Below, piece by piece: positions 33,057 through 45,000 of a stretch of 64,000 bases of DNA. The notes below the pieces were generated by a model, which saw only the letters and a list, made by a program, of their open reading frames with translations, was not told where the DNA came from and made no database searches. Origin of the DNA: Amyelois transitella (lineage: Eukaryota; Arthropoda; Insecta; Lepidoptera; Pyralidae). The first letter of the stretch is position 1. Each line of letters begins with the position of its first letter. The stretch is taken from positions 1,377,001 to 1,441,000 of the forward strand of contig NC_083532.1 in NCBI RefSeq assembly GCF_032362555.1, in the 5' to 3' direction. Position numbers and translations under genes: made by a program.

Positions 33057-36000
33057 CTGAAAAGTATATAACAAAATAGTTTCGATCGAAATAAAAATAT
33101 ACATATATATTTAAACAAAAGATCGGTTTTTTTTTCGATCGAAACGATACCGTGTGGTTCCCGACAGCAACAGAAAAAAGAAAAGGACCACTCCATCTCT
33201 TTCCCATGGATGTCTTTAATGCCTACCTACATATCCCTTAGTCACCTACTAAGGGATGGGTAGGCTTAAAAACTTGGGATTCATCATTTAGGCGATGGAC
33301 TAGCAACCTGTCACTATTTGAATCTCAATTCTATCAATAAGCCAAACGTTGCCTTTCAGTCTTTTCAAAACTGTTGGCTCTGTCCACCCCGCAAGGGACA
33401 TAGACGTGATGATGTGTATCCAACCTTTCTGGGTTTCTGGCGGTGCCGGCGTTGCATGATGCAGCACAAGCCACGAGTGATGTCACAATCGCTGGAAGCG
33501 TTGCATTCCTCGTTGTACTGTTTCCGACCGGCAGATGGCGGGCGGCAAACGTGCATCTCACCTTTTGATTAAAAAAAAAAATCGGTTGTCTATAAAGTCG
33601 ATAGTTGAACGTGACAACGTCTTAAAAAAATACTGACGGAATGGTAGCATGTTTTCAAAAAAAAAAATTAATTTCATGTGTTTAATAGATTTGTAGGTGG
33701 TTCTCTGTCTATTATAAAATGTTGTGTCATAATTTTACATGGCATAAGTACCTTTGTTTAGCCTAATAATTTTTACGCATAATATTATTTGGCATAACTT
33801 TTTAGGCATATTTCTTTAAGCATACCTACTATTAGCATAACCTACCCATACCTAACCTAAGAAGTACACGCCTTATGGCGCATTACACTACATCTGCTCC
33901 GCGCAGAAAATAAATTAGTCTAAACTATATTTATGCCTATTTAAATAGTATGCCAAAAAACTATTATGACAAAAAATAGTATGCGTAACTCGTTATGTTA
34001 AACAAAAATAGGACAAGAAAAATTAGTCGAATGAAACGGATCCCTTTGTAGGTATATAGAAGGAGGTGTACGCTGTCGAACGCGAAGGCCGATTGTGCCT
34101 CTTTGTCGCTCGTTCCGCGCTCTCGCTTGCACTTCAAGCGTTACATGGAACGCCTCAGAGCGAGGTAACGCCGCATGAGTCATGTTTTTTCGTGCGTGCA
34201 GCCGGCTCAATCGAATTTTAAGACGTTGTCTTTGCTGGTTATAAGACGTAAAAAAAATTATTTACATTTATATTGTAGAACATGTACGTTTATTTATTTA
34301 TCGTATCGAGTATCTATATATATATATATATATAGTATCGAGTTAGAAATATGGATGTAAGAGAAATGTGTGGAGTGAAAAAGGAAGTGGTGACCAAAAT
34401 TGAAAAGAGTATGTTGAGATGGTTTGGACATGTCGAGAGAATGGATAAGGACAGAATTACGAAAGGAATTTATGAGGCAGCTGACTGTAAAGTGGGACCA
34501 AATGCTGAAAAAAGTCTCCTCATGTAAATACTTATTTCATTAAAAAATCTTTTTTATTGTTATTTATCAACAAACGCGCATTATACGAGTAGGTTTCCGT
34601 AGTAGAGCAAAAAAAAAAAATTACCTCAAACTTTACTTGTACCCTCAAAAAATTAATTTTTCTTCGATATTTTTATTAACGACTTATTTAATTATTATTA
34701 TTAATATATTAAAAAAAAAAAAACGAGGTATTTCCATATCAGGTGCACGTTTAACCAACCTTCGATTCGCGGACGACATAGTCTTATTTGCTGACAACCC
34801 TACTGAACTACAAGAGATGATCGAGGACCTACACAACACATCATTACGAGTAGGACTGGAGATGAACCTCGATAAGACCAAAGTTATGACATCCGAACAA
34901 CAAAACAACATCAGGATTGAAGTAGGAGGGACAGAAATTGAGCAAGTCCAAAAGTATGTGTACTTGGGTCAAGAAATTAAAATAGGCAAAGAGAACCAGT
35001 GTAACGAAATCGACAGACGAATAAGACTGGGGTGGGCAGCCTACTCCAAGCTTGAATATGTTTTTAACATGAACCTGACGTCACAACAAAAAGCCCAAAT
35101 TTTCGACCAGTGCATACTACCCGTCCTGACATATGGCGCCGAAACCTGGGTGACTACCCAAGAAGTGATACACAAGCTTGGGGTGGCACAAAGGCATATG
35201 GAGCGGAAAATTGTAGGCGTCTGTCTGAAAGACCGTGTGACCAATAAGGACCTAAGACGGCGCAGCAAAGTCACTTATGTCGGCAGAAGAGTTGCGAAGC
35301 TCAAGTGGGAGTGGGCTGGTCATATTGCCAGGAAGTCTGAATCTTGGTGCAAAAGATTGCTAGACTGGAGACCTTGGGACCAAAAGCGACCCAGGGGAAG
35401 GCCACAAATGAGATGGAAAGACGACATCAAGCAGGTGGCGGGCAGCAATTGGACTCTTACTGCCCAAAATAGAGAAGAATGGAAGGAGATGAAGGAGGCC
35501 TACATCAGAATGCTGATAGAGGAAGGCTAAGAAGAAGAAGATTAATATATTATTAAAATACCTACATACCCATACCCAATTACAGCTAATTTTCTACCAT
35601 TTTTAAGTGAGTTAAACCGCGGACAGACAAACAGACATTATAAGAGTTCCTTGTTAACTATGTAACCATAAAAATATAATTGAGGTAAAGTATCTGATAA
35701 TATGTCGGGTTGCTCTGACACGTCAGCACGATAAAAACGCTCAAAATTTAAGAATAAAAAAAAAATATGGCTGATTATGATTATGTGGAGAGGATGAATG
35801 AAAGCAGGTTGACTAAGCAGATATACAAGTTAGGGGAGGGAGGGGTACTCGTGACCGGTCGCTCTACAATTTTGTCTGCCAGCACAATGATGTCTACTAT
35901 ACAGGGTGACATTTAAAACAACTGCATACTTTTAAACATAGACTATACCCATGCTTCTGAGCCGTTTGAGCCTATTTTTATTTAAATTAAACGTCATCAT

Positions 36001-39000
36001 TTTCACATTTAAAAAACCCTCAAAAACTACGTCACACGCTTTATTAAAGACCAATACTAAAAAAGAAATTAAACATGTGTATAAATGTCTGAAAAATAAA
36101 TTATTTTTCTAGTATCAAGATCAAGTAAAGTACAGAGTTGTCGAGATCGCTCAGCTGAAAGAATTGTGTCGTTGACCTCTGAATCTTACGCGTCGCTTTT
36201 CCGCCGGCCGGGGTGATATGACGTATTTAGGATCGTGGATTTTGATACTTTTATTTTTTTCGTACTTTCTGAAATATGAACCGATATTTTACTTTAAATG
36301 TTTTGAAATATCCTTTAGATGAGTACACTTAACAGTTAAATTAGTATTTAGTACTAAGTATTATAGCATACCTGGAACAACTTCCTCGCAGATCAGTCCA
36401 GCGTCGCATTGGTTCTCCCTGTTGCAGATTTCTCCGAGTTTCCTGCCGGTAAACGCTGGCAGGCAACGCCCTCCGTCCTCTGTGGTAAAAAAAAAACAAT
36501 AAAAAAATATATCCTGCATCCAGTTCTCCAGCAATGATCCTTTTTTAAATTCACTCTTCTAATCTATATCTTCTTATATATAAAATTCTCGTGTCACAAT
36601 GTTTGTCCCAGTACTCCTCCGAAACGGCTTTACCGATTTTAACCAAATTTTGCATGCATATTCAGTAGGTCTGAGAATCGGCTAACATCTATTTTTCATA
36701 CCCCTAAGTGTTAAGGGTTGTCCACACTTAAATTTTTTTAAATTATATGGCATTATATTATATGGCAAAACAACGTTTGCCGGGACAGCTAGTACTAATA
36801 TAATAAAGCTGAAGAGTTACAATTAAAAAAAATTGTGTTGAATAGACCATTAATCGAGGAAGACTATATATCACGCTGCAACTAAAAGGAGAAAAGAAAT
36901 AATGGAAAATTTGAAAAAAAAAACATCAAAATTATTCATCCTTGAGGGTTTCCATGATGCCCAAAATAACTATTCCACGCGGACGAAGTCGCGGGCACAG
37001 CTAGTTATTTACATCGACGAAGAGAGATGCGGTTCGCGGAAAAGGTTATTTATAAGTAAAAGAAATTTCCAAGAAATTCTTCTAATATGTAATTAAACCT
37101 TGATCCTCGTGCCAATAAATTAATAAGATATCTCAAATTCAATGGGCTTGAGCTAATTAAATTTCGGTGAATATTCCAGATTAATTAATTAATTTTGATA
37201 ACAGAAGCGCTTTTGGGAGTATTTTGGTCTTTACGACACAATTTAATAAAGTTGTTACTCACACAAAATAATTACCAAGATTTTGACATCACGCTACCTA
37301 CTACAACTGTACATACATATAATCACGTCTATATCCCTTGCGGGGTAGACACAGCCAACAGTCTTGAAAAGACCAATAGGCCACGTTCAGCTGTATGGCT
37401 TAATGGTGGAATTGAGACTCAAATAGTGACAATTGCTAGCCCATCGTTTACAAGAGGACGTCGTAAAAGGCGACTAAGGGATTTGCTTATAAACTAGGCA
37501 TTGATGGGCTAGCAACCTGTCACTAACAGCAGAACGTGGCCTTTCGGTCTTTTCAAGACTGTTTGCTCTGCCTACCCCGGAAGGGATATAGAAGAATAAG
37601 AACATGTATGCTATACATTAGAAGAAAGGCTATTTTCGTTCTGTTTTTGCGGGCCAGTCAACAAAGTAACATATGACCCGTGTAATAGAATTATGGACGA
37701 AATAATTGGGATCCGGCCATCTTGATCAAGTTACCCAGGAGATGTAAGTAACGGAGCGTAAATTGTATTACTAACTAGCGATCCGGTCCGGCTTCGCACG
37801 TGTAGGATTTATCTTTACTAATATTGTAAAGCTGAAGAGTTTGTTTGTTTGAACGCGCTAATCTCAGGAACTACTGGTTCGAATTGAATTTTTTTTTATG
37901 TTGAATAGACCATTTATCGAGGAAGGTTTTAGGGTTTATAACATCACGCTGCAACTATGAGGAACAAAGGAATAATTGAATATGTGAAAAAAAAACGGGG
38001 AAAATTATTCATCCTTGAGGGCTTCAATGATGCCCAAAATAACTATTCCACGCGGACGAAGTCGCGGGCACAGCTAGTAGTATATAAACCTTCCTCAGAA
38101 AACCAATCTTTCCAACATTTCAAACGAGAACAAAATCCGTAGAAAAGTTTACGAGATTACCGCATACAAACAGACAGATTACTTAAAGGACTTTACATTA
38201 TGTAGTGAGAGTGACTAGCTTATGCCCGTCGTTCCGATCGCGTTAAGCAAAGATTTCCGTTTGTCCCGGTGTCGTAAAAGTCGACTAAAAACGTAGTCAA
38301 TGTCCTTTTTAAAGATCTAAACTATATTTGTATATATTTGTGACTTTTCATGCCTATTAGATTAAGTCTGTAATGGTAATGTAAGAAAGTAAATAAATAA
38401 ATAAATATTTGCCGTGTGGTTCTCGGCACCGATAGAAAAAAGAACAGGACTACTCCATCAGATGGCTAGCAGCCTATCACTATTTGAATCTCAATGATAT
38501 CATTAAGCCAAACAGCTGAACGTGGCCTGTCAGTCTCTTCAAGACTGTTGGCTCTGTCTACCCCACAAGGGATATAGACGTGATATGTACGCATAAACAT
38601 ACAATCTATCTATTATATTTCCCATCAGAAAACAAAGAATATAATCCAATTTTCCTTAGAAATTTACAAAGAAATCAGTGTTGAAACCTTCCCGGTATTA
38701 CTGAGAAGCTTTCAAAAGCACGAGATTACAATCTCGAAGGAGCTTTGGCGGAAGCTTTTATATATTTTCCTTCTTATTTCCTCGCCCTCGATGTTTGGAA
38801 GTCCTGAGAGGGAAATTTACCTCTACTATTTCCGAGTAACATACTTAATGAGAGTGATATATTCTTTTTTTTTCAAAGTAACTGAAAAATAAAACTATTA
38901 TATCCATAGAAAATTACATAGATTGTGTTAGCCTCGAAGGAAGTTCGAGACTTGTGATACGAGATGTTACGAGATACTAACTCAACGATACTACATATAT

Positions 39001-42000
39001 CTATACTAATATTATAAAGCTGAAGAGTTTGTTTGTTTGTCAAACAAAGCCCTCAAGGATGAATAATTAACCCCGTTTTTTTTCACATTTTTCATTATGT
39101 ATTCGCTCCTAATAGTTGCAGCGTGATGTTATAGCCTAAAGCCTTCCTCGATAAATGGTCTATTCAACGCAAAAAGAAATTTTCAATTCGAACCAGTAGT
39201 TCCTGAGATTAGCGCGTTCAAACAAACAAACAAACAAACTCTGTAGCTTTTAATATTAGTATAGATATGTAACTATAGTAAACAAGAATTTTGCTTATAA
39301 ATACACCTAACGCATTCACGAACCTGTGTTACTATAAAACAAACATAATTACATACACACATACATATAATCACGTCTATATCCCTTGCGGGGTAGACAG
39401 AGCCAACAGTCTTGTAAAGACTAAAAGGCCACGTTCAGCTGTTTGGCAACATAATTCTCAGTTTCCATTAAAGTTTCGGACGTGCCGGTCTTCGAGCTAA
39501 ATACATCTCTATGGCGCAGTAATAAAGGAGAATTTGCAGTGAATATGGGTAAGTTCATGTGCTTTTGGCTGTACGTGTCGAAATAAATGTCACTTTGAAC
39601 AACCTTTTAAAGTTAATGCGAAATATATAGCGTAAATGTTTGTAGAAAAAAGGATAGGGCCACTCCATCTCTTTCCTATGCCGTAAAAAGAACTAAGGGA
39701 CAGGCTTTTAAAGATGGGATACTTCATGAAATTTGTCATGTTTATTGCTTCATGCGTACCCGCGGGCTCTTGTTATAAATTAAATCTTATTTCTATATTC
39801 AAATATGAAACGTGGGTCCCGGCACCAATAGAAAAAAGAATAAGACCACTCCATCTCTTTCTTATGGATGTCGTAAAAGGCGACTAAGGGATAGGCTTAT
39901 AAACTTGGGATTCTTCTTTTAGGCGATTGGCTAGCAAAGTCACTATTTGAATCTCAATTCTATCTTAAAGCCAAACAGCTGAACGTGGCCTATTACTATA
40001 AGTCTTTTCAAGACTGTTGTTGGCTCTGTCTACCCCGCATGGGATATAGACGTGATTATATGTTTGTATGTACGTCTAAAACGAAATGCAATCGACATTA
40101 ATTCGAGTTTCTATAGTAATCTGAAAGCATAACGCCCAAGTGCAGAATATGTATATCAGAATTTTGTGCTGAAAATATTGCAAGAATTTGCATAACGCTC
40201 GTTATATACCGTGTGGAGCAGTTTGATATGATAATAAGTTAGTCGCTGACGTATTTTCGGATTTAACATACATACATACATATAATCACGCCTCTTTCCC
40301 GGAGGGGTAAGCAGAGACTACATCTTTCCACTTGCCACGATCTCTGCATACTTCCTTCGCTTCATCCACATTCATAACTCTCTTCATGCAAGCTCGGCGG
40401 TTTCGGGTACTCTTGACCTGACCCTTTACCAGGACGTCCTTAATTTGATCAAGATACGTTCGTCTAGGTCTTCCCACTCCGACCTTTCCCTCCACACGTA
40501 ATACATACATACATATGATCACGTCTTTATCCCTTACGGGGTAGACAGAGCCAACAGCCTTGAAAAGACTGATAGGCCACGTTCAGCTGTTTGGCTAAAT
40601 GTTTGGGAAATAGTGACGGGTTGCTAGCCCATCGCCTAAAAGAAGAATCCCAAATTTGTAAGCCCTCACTATCCCTTACTCGCCTTTTACGACATCCACG
40701 GGAACGAGATGTAGTGGTCCTATTATTTTTTTGTATTGGTGCCGGGAACCACACGGCACATATATGTACCTATGTATGTATAATTACCTGTCTCCAAGCA
40801 TAGGAGTCCACGGCAGCAGTCTCCGTTGGTGACGCATGGTGAGCTGTAGCAGTGGGCTGTCTCCTCCACCACGTCCTCGATCCGGTTTGACTCCAGGGCC
40901 TCGGGGTATACGTCTTCTGGTTCCACCTTATAAAAATGTACATACGTACATACATACGTATACATACATAGATACATACATACATAGATACATACATACA
41001 TAGATACATACGTATACATCCTACTACTATTATAAAGGCGAAAGTTTGTATGGATGTATGGATGTTTGTTACTCTTTCACGCAAAAATTACTGAACCGAT
41101 TACCATGAAATTTGGTATGTAGGTAGCTGAAGACTCAGAATAACACATAGGCTACTTTTTATCCCAGAGTTCCCGCGGGATTGATAGGGTTTCCATGCGG
41201 ACGAAGTCGCGGGCGGCCTCTAGTACATACATAAATACATACATACATACGTATACATACATAAATACATACAAACATACATACATAAAATCACGCCTCT
41301 TTCCCGGAGGGGTAGGCAGAGACTACCGCTTTCCACTTGCCACGATCTCTGCATATACATACATACATACATATGGTCACGTCTATCTCCCTTGCGGGGT
41401 AGACAGAGCTAACAGTCTTGAAAAGACTGAATGGCCACGTTCAGCTATTTGACTTAACGATAGAATTGAGATTCAACTAGTGACAGGTTGCTAGCCCAAC
41501 GCCTTAAAAAGAATCCCAAGTTTGTAAGCCTATCCCTTAGTCGCCTTTTACGACATCCACGGGAAAGAGATGGAGTGGTCCTATTCTTTTTTTATTGGTG
41601 CCGGGAACCACACGGCATACATACATACATACATAAAATCACGCCTCTTTCCCGGAGTGGTAGGCAGAGACTACCTCTTTCCACTTGCCACGATCTCTGC
41701 ATATACTTACATACATACATATTTAACCATTCTTATAAGGATTCTTCTTTTAGGCGATGGGCTTGCAACCTCTCACTATTTAAATCTCAATTCTATACAA
41801 ACAGCTGACCGTGGCCTATCAGTGTCTTCAAGACTGTTGATTCTGTCTACCCCGCAAGGGATATAAACGTGACTATATGTTCATAATATGTTTAAAAAGG
41901 GCCGTGACGTTCAAACGGACATGACGAAGGCCTAAGAGGTCCGTTTTTTGCTTCATGGCTACAAAAAAAATCTCAAAGCCACAGACAAAATTGGCAAATA

Positions 42001-45000
42001 ATTCTCGAACAATCTTTAGTCTATGCCTCGGAGGTTATAAACCTAAAACCCATGTCATCCCGCCCACCCCAATTAAGGTGTGGGCGCGTTTACCTCGCCC
42101 TGATATTATTAGTGAATGTACGTTGTCATAAAGGTTCATTTGTTTCGGTAAGTAATTTCTTTTTATTACTACGCTTTTATTAGCTTGGGTTGTATGTATG
42201 TATGTATTGGAATCTTTGAGCTTAATTATCACTGGTTTCTAAACGTCTGATCAACTTGGAACTTTGCACACGTATCAAGGACCGATGACAATGCAATATT
42301 TTGATAAGAGTTTTTAAACGTACGTTTCCGTGCCGTGTGGTTACCGGCACTTTTGATTAAGTAAGACCAGTCCGTCTCTTTCCCATGGATGTCGTGGAAG
42401 GCGACTAAAATAGGTGCAAACATTTAGATATGTGGTATGTTACAATTTTTTTAGACAATGGGTCCTGTCTCTGTTTGAATCTCAATTCTATCACAGCTAA
42501 ACGTGGTCTTTTAGTCTTATCAAGACTGTTTGCTCTGTCTACCCCGCTAGGGATATAGACGTGGCTATATGTATGTAGGTATGTAAGAAATATAATGAAT
42601 ATGAAAGAGACGCCTAAGATTATTATCCTTATTAAAAGAAATACCAATTTGTCCGTATCTGAATTCGTATTAAAAGAATTTGCAAATATTGAAAGAAAAA
42701 TAAAGTTAAAACATATCAATTCAACCTTTAGATGTTAAAATAGGATTTAAATTACATTCCTTTTGAAAATATATCAAAGGTAAATGAATACCAAACGATT
42801 TTTATTTGTATAAAAAAATATTGCTCTGATACTCCTGTAAGGGTCCCCAAAAAATGTTTGCGTATCAATTTATATATTAACTGAATGTCAACAAATATAT
42901 GTAATTCGTTTGATGTTATTTTGTACAAGAGGTATTTTCGCCTCTTGTCGATGAAATTTCTGAAAATCCAGAGGAATTACAGAACAAAAACTTTATGCCG
43001 AACTAGATTTTTCTTAGATTTTTATCTAAGTACTGGCTGTGCCCGCGACTTCGTCCGCGTGGAATAGTTATTTTTGCATCATTGAAGCCCTCAAGGATAA
43101 ATAATTTTCCCTATCTTTTTTCACATTTTCTATTATTTCTTCGCTCCTTATAGTTGCAGCGTGATGTTATATAGCCAAAAGCTAAGATAAATGGTTTATT
43201 TAACGCAAATATAATATTTCAATTCGAACCAGTAGTTCCTGAGATTAACTCAAACAAACAAACTCATCAGCTTTATAATATCAATATAGATATGTAATTT
43301 CCTTTTTCAGTGATCGTACATTTCGTAAAAAAAGCATCTAGATTTTCTAAAAAAACCCCTATTCCTAATGCCTAGTGACGTGATAAGCTAACCACGGGTC
43401 ACCGCATAACCTGACCTTTGACCTGGTCGAACGTAAATAGATGATATTTTATTAAGATAATGTTTATTTTCACACCTTTTTTTTCGGAGTCTGAAAATAA
43501 AATGGTGGCGTGGAAATATCTTCTACCTTATTTTGGATATAAATATATGCCTATTTTAGATATAGTGCCGTGTGGTGCCCGGTGCCAATAAAAAAAAAGA
43601 TTTCGTTCCTATGGATGTCGTAAAACGACTAAGGGATTGGCTTATAAACTTGGGATTCTTCTTTAATGCGATGACCTTTTTGAATTGCTGCAATGCACGC
43701 CTGCTCAGAGTTGAGTTCTATTTTTTTTATTTTATGTTATGTATTTAAGAAGTTTGTGTACGTAGAGTTACATACATACATACCATCACGTCTGTCTCCC
43801 ATTGGGGTAGGCAGAGACTATGGATTTCCACTTGCTACGATCCTAACAGACCTCTCCCCGCTTCCTCTACACTTATGACTCTTTTCATGCATATTCGACG
43901 ATTACGGGTACTCCTACCATCTCCCTTTTTCGAGACATTCTAAATTTGGTCCTTGAAAGTTCGACGAGGCCTTTTACAGTTAGCTCAGCCTTATAAATTC
44001 CTTTCATTAGTCGTTTAATTCCTTTCGTTAACTAATAATAACTAACGTTGAGTTATTTCAAAAAATTCATTCATTCATTCATTCACACATATATACATAC
44101 ATATGGTTACGTAAATATCCCTTGCGGGGTAGACAGAGCCAACAGTCTTGAAAAGACTGAATGGCCACGTTCAGCTATTTGGCTTAATGATAGGAATTGA
44201 GATTCAAATAGTGACAGGTTGCTAACCCATCGCCTAAAAAAGAATGGCAAGTTTGTAAGCCTATCCCTTTAGTCGCCTTTTACGACATCCATGGGAAAGA
44301 GATAGTCGTATTCTTTTTTGTATTGGTGCCGGGAACCACACGGCACCACTATAATTCATTCATTCACACACTACCTACATTTTCTTGAAAGGTTTCATCG
44401 ATAATCCAGATTGTTTTTTCACCAACCTGACCATAAGCGTAGTGGCGGTAGGGTCCCCTGCCGTAGCCAAGGTTTGCCAGCATGTCTGAGCTGAACCTGT
44501 TGAACAGTCCACCCCACGCGTGGGCGGTGGCCACACAAGCCAAGACCAGGAATGCGTTGAGAGCCATGGCGGAACTGGAACAAATTTAAATTTCTTTATT
44601 TTTCTCTACACAAACTTAATTCAAGATAGGTATACAAAAGTTAATTATAAATATACAAAGTAAGTTTGTGAGAGACTGGAGTCTGAACTAAGCAGGGCAT
44701 GTATCTCAGTACACCAGCCTCTCCCCACGATGAGTACTTATACAACTAACCAATATAAATAGAATAAACATATAACAGAGGAATGAATTAGAGAAAATCA
44801 AATTATAACATAACAGCAAAAGGATTTTTTTTAACAAAGAAATACTAATCTATACTAATATTATAAAGCTGGAGAGTTTGTTTGTTTGTTTGAACGCGCT
44901 AATCTCAAGCACTACTGGTTCGAATTGAACAATTCTTTTTGCGTTGAATAGACCATTTATCGAGGAAGGATTTAGGCTTTATAACATCACGCTGCTACTA

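Noticed and set aside
39520..39552. Micro-exon 'ttgcag|TGAATATGG|gtaagt'
   Set aside because: Nine bases between consensus sites on the plus strand, with no partner exons. Most likely chance.
40937..41018. CRISPR-like array of CATA repeats
   Set aside because: This is a simple microsatellite in a eukaryotic genome, with no constant repeat or unique spacers.
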